64,000 nucleotides of DNA, taken from assembly GCA_021325255.1 (NCBI GenBank), contig JAJPHP010000076.1, positions 1 to 64,000 of the forward strand, read 5' to 3'. Under the pieces are notes generated by a model that saw only the letters and a program-made list of their open reading frames with translations, did no database searches and was not told the origin of the DNA. A program made the position numbers and the translations under genes. Source of the stretch: Nitrososphaerota archaeon. GTDB lineage: Archaea > Thermoproteota > Nitrososphaeria > Nitrososphaerales > CADDZS01. Below are positions 44,208-52,687 of this stretch, piece by piece (position 1 is the first letter of the stretch; each line of letters opens with the position of its first letter).

Positions 44208-45224
44208 ATGAGCCAGACCACAAGGCGAAGCGAACTTGCCTCAGTCGTAAGATTGCGTGCGTGGAAGCTTGCTCTTGCAGGGCCGTCGGTCTATTGGTAC
44301 TTTCCGATATTCTTCGTGTTGCTTTCGACTAATTCATCTCGAGTGAACCCGTACGGCACTGCTGCGCTCTTCGTAGTCATGATGGTCAGCGCGAGCTGGG
44401 GGTTCATTTTGAATGACTTTATGGATCGCGAGGCAGATGCGAAGAGCGGGCGGGCGGATGATATCCATGGCCACGGTCTAAGTGCCTCAACCATGAAGAT
44501 GCTGATAATCTCGACTGCTGTAATCAGTTGGGCCGTCGTCTTCTTCATCGGAGGGGGCGTGGTCTTCAAAGTTGTTCTCGCAATCAATTACGCCTTCGGC
44601 GCTGCGTATTCGATTCCTCCTTTGAAGTTGAAAGTTCGAAGGTTCTGGGGGTTTTTTGCAAATTCGGTAATGGAGAGGCCACTGCCGATACTTGTCTTCC
44701 TCACCTATCTGAATTATTACACTATTTGGACGATTGTCTTACCTATCCTGATGGAAGCCTGCTGGAGCGTATTCAAGCATCAAGCAGCCGATGTCAGGGA
44801 GGACACAGAAGCCGGTGTAACTACGTTTGCCGTGCATCTTGGAGAGAGACTTTCCATGCGGATCGTAAATTACTTCCTGAATCCCTTGAGTTTTTTCTCG
44901 CTTCTGTTTCTAACTGGAATTTCGATTCTATACACTCCTAATCTCCAGACTCCACTTGCCATCTGCTTTGCTCTTACATTGATTGGTTCATTTGCTGCGC
45001 TTGTCGGCGAGCACGCTGGTCGTTTGAAAACCTACATCACGCCAACGGACCCGCCATACATAATGTTCCTCAACCTTTCGTACCGCTTTCTACTTTTGCC
45101 GGTCTTGGCTTATGGAGCGGTCAGTATGCGCGCCGAGTATTTTCCGTTAATAATAATTCTTGCAGGAACGCTTGCTTATCATGCTTTTGCTTACAGCAAG
45201 GCGATAAGGCACATACTTCGATGA
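44208..45224 (+). CDS. UbiA-family prenyltransferase
   Basis: A 338-residue integral enzyme with eight to nine helices. First Asp-rich motif NDFMDREADAKSG (about residue 67), second DVREDTEAGVTTFAVHLG (about residue 200). It condenses a prenyl diphosphate with an acceptor inside the membrane. It is longer than typical archaeal digeranylgeranylglyceryl phosphate synthases, so a quinone, heme, or special lipid acceptor is equally possible. Adjacent to a GGR-like gene. Confidence 0.88.
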   Translation: MSQTTRRSELASVVRLRAWKLALAGPSVYWYFPIFFVLLSTNSSRVNPYGTAALFVVMMVSASWGFILNDFMDREADAKSGRADDIHGHGLSASTMKMLIISTAVISWAVVFFIGGGVVFKVVLAINYAFGAAYSIPPLKLKVRRFWGFFANSVMERPLPILVFLTYLNYYTIWTIVLPILMEACWSVFKHQAADVREDTEAGVTTFAVHLGERLSMRIVNYFLNPLSFFSLLFLTGISILYTPNLQTPLAICFALTLIGSFAALVGEHAGRLKTYITPTDPPYIMFLNLSYRFLLLPVLAYGAVSMRAEYFPLIIILAGTLAYHAFAYSKAIRHILR

Positions 45225-45337
45225 TGACGTCGACATAAATACTTTCGAAATTTTTGGATACAATGAAGAGACTCCGGGAAAAACGGGAACAGTTCTATTA
45301 GGATATCTCAGAAGATTACGAGGGCGCAAGCAATTTC

Positions 45338-46120
45338 ATGCTGACAAAGTTGTGGACACTAACACTTCGAGAGCTGAGAAACTGGATCAGATCTCCGATT
45401 CTCGCAGTGACTTTCTTCATAGGTCCTGCAATATGGATTTTCGTATTTGGAAACGCATTCAACGCGGCGTTCTTTGCTTCAGGCAGCGGGACAAGCTCGC
45501 TTCAAGGTGCGCCGGATTACTTCAACTTCATCGCCTCCGCAATGTTTGTCGTTCTCCCAATGGCGTTTGCAAACAGAACGGGAGCATCGATATTCGCTGA
45601 TAGATTCAAGGGATACCTCGATCGACTTCTAGTTTCTCCCACCGGCAGGGAGACCATCGTCCTAGCAAAGATCTGTGGGGGAATGATCCTGGGATTCGCT
45701 CAGGCGGTGATCCTTTTGATCCTGACCGTACCTGCTGGACTTGCAATTTCAAACCTCACTCTAGTGAGCCTAGTTATCTTGATTGTTACTATCTTAATGG
45801 TGGCGTATGGCTACTCCTCGATCTTTCTTATGATATCAATGAAGATAAAGCGCTGGCCCACACAACAGCTTGTCGGTTCGATACTCGTAACCCCGATCAT
45901 GTTTCTAAGCAATGCCTTCTACCCCGAATCAAGGATACCAGTGATTTTGAGAGGGCTCGTCGCAATAAATCCTGTTTCGTACGGCATAGCCCTTACTCGC
46001 GCGCTCTTCTTCCAAACAATAGTCTCCACGCAGACCATTGCGTTCAACCTCGGCGCGCTAGCGATCTTTGTTGCATTGACTTCCCTAGCTCTCTTGATCG
46101 TATCAAGAAAGTGGCTGTGA
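45338..46120 (+). CDS. ABC-2 type transporter permease
   Basis: A 260-residue permease with six helices. The conserved cytoplasmic-to-membrane turn is seen in FADRFKGYLDRLLVSPTGRETIV, and the late GSILVTPIMFLSNAFYPES is the family signature. A TATA-like CATAAATAC lies near 45233. The matching DrrA-type ATPase is at 48581 on the other strand, with the genes of two surface proteins between them. Confidence 0.88.
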   Translation: MLTKLWTLTLRELRNWIRSPILAVTFFIGPAIWIFVFGNAFNAAFFASGSGTSSLQGAPDYFNFIASAMFVVLPMAFANRTGASIFADRFKGYLDRLLVSPTGRETIVLAKICGGMILGFAQAVILLILTVPAGLAISNLTLVSLVILIVTILMVAYGYSSIFLMISMKIKRWPTQQLVGSILVTPIMFLSNAFYPESRIPVILRGLVAINPVSYGIALTRALFFQTIVSTQTIAFNLGALAIFVALTSLALLIVSRKWL

Positions 46121-46292
46121 TCGTGGACTAGAACTATACTTAATTTATCAAGCGCCCCACACGAATGAAAATGCGACCCTTTTTTCTCAAACTAGTGATA
46201 ATGGAAATATTACCGCTGGGGAGAGCCTAGGGCACTTCTTGGGATGCTTCGCCTCGTTAGAGACCACATGCGTCGCACAGACTGGCGCCGAG

Positions 46293-47009
46293 CTAACTGT
46301 TCGACCCCGCAATGTATCCATGCGGCTGTCGACGATGTCTTAGGTAATAGAATGCAGACACCATAACCGTTGCAAGAATCGCCATGCTTGTAAGTGCGAT
46401 AATCGGTCCAGAAAAGAATGACGGGTTGGCACCATACATGAGCGTGCTTACTTGTCCTCCGAGCTGGGGGCCAGTGGAGTTTTCGGGCCAGACCCAGAGC
46501 AGGACGGTAAGGCCGATCGGTCCCTTGTACCCTCCATTGAAAACGACGATCGTAAAGTTTGCCATGAGTTGTTGCCCGGGTACAGCAAAGGTGTGGAGAA
46601 GCAGAGGGTGGATCTGCACTACATCGACGGGAGCCTTCAGTTGTACGATTATAGGTACCTGCTTCTCGAACGTGTTAGTGATTAGCACTCTGACTGTGTA
46701 ATTCTTTCCGATAGAGGGGTAGCTGGGTACCGTTGACATGAACAAGCTATTGTCGATTGTAATCGATGGCGTGACCGTTGCATTTCCCGGAGCTTGACCG
46801 GAAGTGGACTGTCTAGGCGTCGATGTGGTAAAATTTGATGCCGAAGTGGGTGATGCGCCATACGAATTTGGAGATGAAATAGACAACCCGAAAGACGCAA
46901 CAAGCAAGACGGCAAGAGACAGGCAGATCAGACTAGTCTTGGAGAACGAAGTATCCGAATAGGAGTCGGGACGTGGTCGCGCCGATGAGATCCTCTGCAC
47001 TACCTTCAA
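46293..47009 (-). CDS. Doubly anchored surface protein
   Basis: A 238-residue protein with an N-terminal helix (about residues 27-48), a Ser/Thr-rich linker, one beta domain (YTVRVLITNTFEKQVPIIVQL, a CARDB-like opening) and a C-terminal helix (about 198-222) with a basic tail. Its start overlaps the stop of the glycoside-hydrolase-like gene by 4 bases, so they are co-translated and may work as a pair. Confidence 0.7.
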   Translation of the reverse strand: MKVVQRISSARPRPDSYSDTSFSKTSLICLSLAVLLVASFGLSISSPNSYGASPTSASNFTTSTPRQSTSGQAPGNATVTPSITIDNSLFMSTVPSYPSIGKNYTVRVLITNTFEKQVPIIVQLKAPVDVVQIHPLLLHTFAVPGQQLMANFTIVVFNGGYKGPIGLTVLLWVWPENSTGPQLGGQVSTLMYGANPSFFSGPIIALTSMAILATVMVSAFYYLRHRRQPHGYIAGSNS

Positions 47010-48382
47010 CCCTTTCTTCTAAAGAAAAGAGAAACTACCACTACGACTGCCACTATCAGGAAAACCACGATGATTCCGGCTTCCACTAATGGTAAAGAGC
47101 GATTTCTTACATTGCTGCTAGCATAAGAAACAGGAGAGGAAGTAGAAGAGGATGTTGTCCTTAACGTTGACTGGGTTGAAGCGGCGCTGCTGCTAGTGCG
47201 TTGGGAGGTGGAACCAACCCCGGAGATTGAGCTGGTGGTTGTGACACTGGTCTGCGTCCCGCTCGCCGCGCTTATGATGTTCCTGTATTCTTGGTAGACA
47301 TCTGTGCGCTGCTGGTATAGCGAAAGTATCTGGCTTGCACTCGTCGGTGACGAACTAGTTAGACTATAGGACGCGAAGAGGTCAGTGTAAAAGGGAATCA
47401 ACATCAAAGCATGTATCTGCTGAGCAAAGTAGTAGATTAGCAGAATCCAGCTCGCGTCCAGCGTGGCCCTGGTCGAGGAAAAGATACCGCTTCCATCGCC
47501 GCTCCAGCACTCTGCAATCCAAACGTCCTTCCCGCCGTTGCCGTTTTGAGTTAAGAAGTTCTGAGTATTCTGAAAGCCTGATTCCGTGTAAATGTCAAAG
47601 CCTATGAAAGAGAGTCCAGAAATCTTGCTCACTCCGGTGAGAAATGAAGTGTAAAGTGCAGCATTAGTCGAAAGGCTGTCCGCAGCAATTGAAACTCCGA
47701 TTTTTGTATTCGGCGAGACTGATTGAACCGTCGAGACCAAAGTCTGCGTAAGATTAATCCAATCGTTAGGGTCCTGGAAAGATGGATTGGTCAGAGCGTC
47801 CGAAACCATTGGAGCATACCATCCGGGTTCCTTTATCACAATGTAGTAATCGGGGTGGAACAAGGCGGCAAGCGTCCTCACCCTTTGAACCCATGCCGTT
47901 TTGAAATCAGCCCAAGGCAGGGGTTGCTTACGATAGCTCTCTGCTGAAGCGTCAGCAATTATGAAGCATCTTCCAGCGCTTCTAATCTGTCCTACTAGTG
48001 AAGAGATGGTGGACTGCGTACTTGTATCGTTCTTCAGCCATGCGTCATATCCAAGGTCGATTCTAACGCATGAAGCCCCCGTGCTCAGTAGCATGTTCAG
48101 GCTCGTATTCTCGACCTGAGGAGTGTTGTAGGAAAATAGAATGTTATCGTATGAAGCGCGTGGGAAGAGAACGCCAAAGTTCACGCTCGAGTTGCTTGAT
48201 GTTTTCCATTGCGCCATTTGTTGATTAACCCACTGTTGCGTGATGGGCCCAGAGGTCTGTGCGCTGCTTATCGTCACACCTTTGAGAGAAACTGGAATGA
48301 TCAACGACAGAATGATTGCAACTATTGCGACAGTAACCAATGCGCCTCGAATAGAAATTCGGGCACGTCTTCGAGAGCTCAT
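47006..48382 (-). CDS. Membrane-anchored clan-A-like glycoside hydrolase
   Basis: A 458-residue protein: N-terminal helix, a TIM-barrel catalytic part (about residues 65-370), a Ser/Thr linker and a C-terminal helix ending in FFRRKG. Putative acid/base Glu in YYIVIKEPGWYAP after strand 4, and nucleophile Glu in DVWIAECWSGDG after strand 7, the spacing seen in GH clan A (GH5, GH53 and others). The usual Asn before the first Glu is Lys here. A paralogue is at 62278. It would act on surface glycans outside the cell. Family number cannot be given from eye. Confidence 0.75.
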   Translation of the reverse strand: MSSRRRARISIRGALVTVAIVAIILSLIIPVSLKGVTISSAQTSGPITQQWVNQQMAQWKTSSNSSVNFGVLFPRASYDNILFSYNTPQVENTSLNMLLSTGASCVRIDLGYDAWLKNDTSTQSTISSLVGQIRSAGRCFIIADASAESYRKQPLPWADFKTAWVQRVRTLAALFHPDYYIVIKEPGWYAPMVSDALTNPSFQDPNDWINLTQTLVSTVQSVSPNTKIGVSIAADSLSTNAALYTSFLTGVSKISGLSFIGFDIYTESGFQNTQNFLTQNGNGGKDVWIAECWSGDGSGIFSSTRATLDASWILLIYYFAQQIHALMLIPFYTDLFASYSLTSSSPTSASQILSLYQQRTDVYQEYRNIISAASGTQTSVTTTSSISGVGSTSQRTSSSAASTQSTLRTTSSSTSSPVSYASSNVRNRSLPLVEAGIIVVFLIVAVVVVVSLFFRRKG

Positions 48383-48580
48383 CAGAACAACAAAAACACC
48401 TTCCGCACTTGAAGAGATACAGTTTCGCCACTCTATTTGTTATGGCATATTACTTTTTCCGTGGTGCCAGTGCATTACAATTAGCCACTTTTTGTGCTGC
48501 GCGATCAGGAGGGAGGTTAAGATTGAGCAAGGGTCTGGATGCAACTAACAGCAAAAAATACGCTTATAATCCAATCCGAA

Positions 48581-49582
48581 CTAACTTCTCTGCCTTAGCA
48601 TCTTTTCACGCATTAGAAGCCTAATCTGGTCCTCTTCCTCTTGGGAATCCATGGTCGATGAGGTGTGTTTAAGGAAAACCTGGTTCAGGCTAGCCTTGGT
48701 CACCGTGATCGATTCCACTTCAATGCCGTGGGCTGCAAGCACCAAGATCAACTTTGGAGCGAGGCTTTCTGATTTTGTGGTGGTCACACGGCACGTTGTA
48801 TTCCGTGTCGAGAAGTTGACCACGCCGTGAAGGGAAGCAAAGATGCCCTTGAGCTCAGAACCATCCACGATTCTCGAAAGTTCAAGTTCGATAATCTCCC
48901 CACCCAGACTATCCTTTAGCTGCTCGGGAGTACCTTCGGCGCGAATTTTTCCTCCATCGATGATCAATATCCTATTGCAGAGTTCGTCTGCTTCCTCCAG
49001 ATAGTGGGTGGTCAAGAAGACAGTGACGCGAAAGTCACGATTTAGCATCTTGATGTATTTCCAGATTGCGAGCCTAGTCTGAGCATCCAGTCCGAGCGTG
49101 GGTTCGTCAAGAAAGAGAACCTTCGGTGTGTGCACGAGGCCCATAATCAGCTCGAGCCTTTTTTGCATGCCTCCAGAGTAAGTGCTGACTGGACGATTGG
49201 CCACATTCTGTAATTCGACGAGCTTCAAGAGTTCTCCCATTCTCGCACTTGCAATTTCCTTAGGAACGTCGTACAAGGCCGCTTGGATTGTTAGGTTTTC
49301 CATCCCTGTCATGTCCCTGTCCAGCGTGAAGTCCTGTGGAACTACGCCGATCGACCTGCGGACTTGGTTCTTCTGTCTTGAAACGTCAAACCCATTGACG
49401 GAGGCGCGGCCGCCGCTAATCGGCGTGAGAGTATTGAGCATCTTAATCGTCGTGGTCTTGCCGGCACCGTTGGGACCGAGAAAACCCAGTATCTCTCCTT
49501 CCTCAACTTCGAAGCTTATGTGGTCTACTGCCAGGAACTTGTTATAGTACTTTGTGAGCCCAGCAGCCTCAACTATTCCCAT
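48581..49582 (-). CDS. ABC-2 exporter ATPase, DrrA-like
   Basis: A 333-residue ATPase. Walker A GPNGAGKTTTIKML, signature YSGGMQKRLELIMGL, Walker B VLFLDEPTLGLD, switch His in LTTHYLEEAD. The C-terminal 100 residues form the DUF4162-like domain of drug and glycan exporters. Probable partner of the permease at 45338, although they are not in one operon. It follows the phosphatase-superfamily gene at 49655 by 72 bases. Confidence 0.9.
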   Translation of the reverse strand: MGIVEAAGLTKYYNKFLAVDHISFEVEEGEILGFLGPNGAGKTTTIKMLNTLTPISGGRASVNGFDVSRQKNQVRRSIGVVPQDFTLDRDMTGMENLTIQAALYDVPKEIASARMGELLKLVELQNVANRPVSTYSGGMQKRLELIMGLVHTPKVLFLDEPTLGLDAQTRLAIWKYIKMLNRDFRVTVFLTTHYLEEADELCNRILIIDGGKIRAEGTPEQLKDSLGGEIIELELSRIVDGSELKGIFASLHGVVNFSTRNTTCRVTTTKSESLAPKLILVLAAHGIEVESITVTKASLNQVFLKHTSSTMDSQEEEDQIRLLMREKMLRQRS

Positions 49583-49654
49583 CTGATTGTAAACTTCCGT
49601 CTTGCTCTTGTTTGTAGTTAAGATTTGTCTGCTGCGTCCATGAGCATGACTAGA

Positions 49655-51271
49655 TCATATGTACCCTAGCGAGCGTAGGTTCTCCTCGATCTTCTCTTGC
49701 TCCGATTCGCTGAGTTCGTATTGATCGACGCTCGCTTCTACCGCGGCAGTCCCATATTTGAGGGGATGAGATGCTGAGTACTCCGGTGTGAAAACATCGA
49801 GCACGCGGCCGTCCATGTCCGGTGGTATCTCTACGCCCATAATGTGCAGGATCGTGGGTGCGATGTCGAAGACCGAAGCACCACTAAGGCGTCCCGTTGC
49901 GATGCCTCCGCCTTTGACTGCCACAATCCCCCTAGTGTTGTGGGTTCCATTGCGATCTACACTCTCTGTAAAGAGTCCGTCTGCTATCGATGCCCATGAG
50001 AATGCTTCGTATCCTTCAGACATAACGAGCTGAATGTCCGGTGCTTCTTCAGCATGAGGACCGTAATACATCTCTGATTTAGAATAGATTGAATGAATCG
50101 GTCTCTCCACACCTTCCGGATCCGAAACCTTGGACAGTTCCTTCATTATTTTGACAGATACTTCATCAACCCTATCTCGTGGTATGGCGCCGAACCTATC
50201 CCTGCCTTCGACGTTGAGATAGATCTGACCGTAGCCGAAAGAGTAAGCAAGCGTTCTCCGCCAATCAATGTCCGAAACGGATAATGCCAAAGGCTTTAGC
50301 AAGTAGTGAAGTAGGAATATCTTTCGCTTGATCAATAGTTGGTAGAGCTTCTGCGTTACGCCGCGGTCGTAAAGCGCCCTCCGGATACTCGTTCTGAAAT
50401 CGGTTTTGAAGTTCAGCATTCCTATCGAATGTAAGAAGTAATTCGTATGGAAGAACCGCTTGAGTTCGGTTCCGCCATGGTCTGAGACCAAAACCACGTG
50501 CGTGTCATCATCAATCGATTCTAGTAGTTCTCCCACCAGGCTGTCTGTGGCAGAATACGTGTCGTAGATTACATGAGAATATTCGTGGAATTTGTCGCCC
50601 GGTCGGCTCTCGTCCACGTGGGCCATGTTGCGCCAGAACCAGTGCTGTACATGATCCGTCTCGCTGATGAATACGCCAAAAAAATCGTAATCGTCCTTTT
50701 TGATCAGGTAAAGTGCAGCACGGCGAAGGTTTTCGAGCTGTTCTCCAATATTCTTCACGTAGGCATCTTTGTTCAAATTTAACTGGAGCTCGTTGGGCGA
50801 GCTGGGCCTGAAGCCAGGAACTTTATCCTTCAGCTCATTTTTCAATGATGCGGGATATGTGTAATTTGCCTCCGCGCTAGGAGTCAAAAATCCAGAAACC
50901 AGAAATCCGTTAACAGGGCGGACAGGAAATGTCACGGGGGCATTCAGCACCCCGACCTTCAATGAGTGTTTGCTTAGAATCTCCCAGATGTCCGCAGAAT
51001 TCCTCCTGCTCGCATTCGTAGGGGCAAAACTGTAGGAGCCGTGTTCGTGATGCATGAAATCGAATATTCCGTGCTTGCCGGCATTCTTGCCAGTGTAGAT
51101 CGAGGACCACGCCGGAGGCGTAACATCGAGAGTGGACTCTAGGACGCCATGCGCGCTATCTCGCAAGAGAGCGCCTAAATTTGGGAGCTTCCCTTGATCT
51201 ACCCATTTAGTCACCAGGTCAAAAGGAGCCCCGTCTATTCCAATTAGGAGTACCTTTCCCGACGTAGCCAA
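49655..51271 (-). CDS. Alkaline-phosphatase-superfamily hydrolase with LGY tail
   Basis: A 538-residue enzyme of the type I phosphodiesterase branch. Metal Asp in LLIGIDGAPFDLV, nucleophile Thr in DVTPPAWSSIYTGKNAGKHG, DHVQHWFW and SDHGGTELKRF for metals, and THNTRGIVAVKGG with a late His. No signal peptide. The C-terminus EQEKIEENLRSLGYI matches the tail of the RHH regulator at 23270. Relatives occur in glycan clusters of bacteria and archaea with unknown substrates, possibly nucleotide-sugars or lipid-linked phosphodiesters. Confidence 0.88.
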   Translation of the reverse strand: MATSGKVLLIGIDGAPFDLVTKWVDQGKLPNLGALLRDSAHGVLESTLDVTPPAWSSIYTGKNAGKHGIFDFMHHEHGSYSFAPTNASRRNSADIWEILSKHSLKVGVLNAPVTFPVRPVNGFLVSGFLTPSAEANYTYPASLKNELKDKVPGFRPSSPNELQLNLNKDAYVKNIGEQLENLRRAALYLIKKDDYDFFGVFISETDHVQHWFWRNMAHVDESRPGDKFHEYSHVIYDTYSATDSLVGELLESIDDDTHVVLVSDHGGTELKRFFHTNYFLHSIGMLNFKTDFRTSIRRALYDRGVTQKLYQLLIKRKIFLLHYLLKPLALSVSDIDWRRTLAYSFGYGQIYLNVEGRDRFGAIPRDRVDEVSVKIMKELSKVSDPEGVERPIHSIYSKSEMYYGPHAEEAPDIQLVMSEGYEAFSWASIADGLFTESVDRNGTHNTRGIVAVKGGGIATGRLSGASVFDIAPTILHIMGVEIPPDMDGRVLDVFTPEYSASHPLKYGTAAVEASVDQYELSESEQEKIEENLRSLGYI

Positions 51272-51519
51272 AGCGCAAGACTTCCTCTTGATATCGCATA
51301 TAAGACTTTGATCTGCGTGACCTGACAGGCCTCGCGCGTCACATCTCGGAAACCGAAATACCTTGGTGTCAAATTATGAAAAGAGCGGGACGGAGGAGAT
51401 CTCGGGCTTGGACGTGTGAGGAATCGGCCTGACGACCTCGAATCAGGATCATTTAGGGCAACCTTGACGCAATCGCGATTTCGATCCCGCCACACTGCTG
51501 GATGAGTGGAGGCTTGGTC

Positions 51520-52359
51520 TCATTGCCTGTTTACGATGAAACTCGATCCGTCTGCGCTAAGAGGAGATGGCTGCGCTATGACAGCCCCTCCAGAGCTTCC
51601 AGTCATTGATATTTCTATATTCGGAAGACCCCCGATCGCGGCAGTGGTTGCGCCAATCGTCGCAAAACCCGTCCCGGCAATCGAAGTATATACTTGACCA
51701 TATTTGGCGGTTCCAAAGTTTGCAAGGTTCGTCAACTTGCAAACAAGAATTAAGCACAGGGCTGGCCTCTCTTCAATCCACTCCGCTGACTTCAGACTGG
51801 AGGAATACGAAAGAGTCTTCGCGAAAGTCCACCCCTTGGTAACGTCGTGTACGGTTATGGTCCAAGTCTGCGTTCCGCTTACACAAGAAGAAACGCATAC
51901 TATACTCGCAGACATAACGTCTCCCGGACTGACGGGCTGAGATATTGCAGTCTCTGCTTTTGGAAGCGTCTCCCACCAGACTGCGTATTTTGTCTTTCCA
52001 TTACCCGAATCTGATTCGGTCCCGGTCTGAATGAGCGATTTGTCCCCGCTGAAGAATCCTCCAATTCCTATCCACTGGGACGAGTATTTGGATCCAAGTG
52101 TAGCTTGCACCTTCTGAACGATCCAAGAGCCATAGACAGCAGTTACAGTTGGGCTGGGCGTCGTGCCAGAGGCAGCGGCGTAACCGGCCCAATTTAATGA
52201 ACTGATTGTAGTTGAGTCAAGCGTAGATACGGGGTGTTGCGTAATAATTGAGGGCTGCTGGAAACTTGCTGCGAACGAACTCGAAAGAAATACTGATATG
52301 AATAATGCAATCGCGACGTACGCGCCCGCGTTTTTCATTTTAGTCTTCATTTTGATCAC
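51520..52359 (-). CDS. Secreted G1-family (glutamic) peptidase
   Basis: A 279-residue secreted protein. After a signal (about residues 10-33) comes SLNWAGYAA, the usual G1 opening. Catalytic Gln is in LIQTGTESDSG and catalytic Glu in SAEWIEERPAL, matching Gln53 and Glu136 of scytalidoglutamic peptidase. WWETLP and GDVMSASI are also conserved. The enzymes are pepsin-like acid proteases, first found in fungi. There is no separate propeptide of fungal length. GTG start, with ATG 52350 as an alternative. Suggests life, or a niche, at low pH. Confidence 0.85.
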   Translation of the reverse strand: MIKMKTKMKNAGAYVAIALFISVFLSSSFAASFQQPSIITQHPVSTLDSTTISSLNWAGYAAASGTTPSPTVTAVYGSWIVQKVQATLGSKYSSQWIGIGGFFSGDKSLIQTGTESDSGNGKTKYAVWWETLPKAETAISQPVSPGDVMSASIVCVSSCVSGTQTWTITVHDVTKGWTFAKTLSYSSSLKSAEWIEERPALCLILVCKLTNLANFGTAKYGQVYTSIAGTGFATIGATTAAIGGLPNIEISMTGSSGGAVIAQPSPLSADGSSFIVNRQ

Positions 52360-52687
52360 AAGCGACCTTTCTCCGTGAATTGTTTTGTAGTTACTTTAAT
52401 CTTGCTACATTGTCCGAAGAATCGGATTAATCTCGCCGCATTATCGGCAACACGATCGGAATCCGATGTAAACGAGACCTGGCTATAGCCCTGGAGTTGA
52501 TGAGCTATTGGCTCTTTTCACAAGAAACATTCAGTTTTCCTGCTGTAATCTGCGAAGCATATTCTGCCTCTCAATCGAGGCTAGGTTTCAATTGTAGCGT
52601 TGGTAGATCGGCATACCGGTCTGCGAGCTCTAGATAGACCTGGCCCGATTCTTGAAACTCAAAAGTGTGGGATTATATGATTCTGAA
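52360..52687. other. Intergenic region before the peptidase gene
   Basis: A minus-strand TATA-like AGATTAAAGTAA lies about 30-45 bases before the peptidase start. No gene seen in the rest. Confidence 0.4.
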
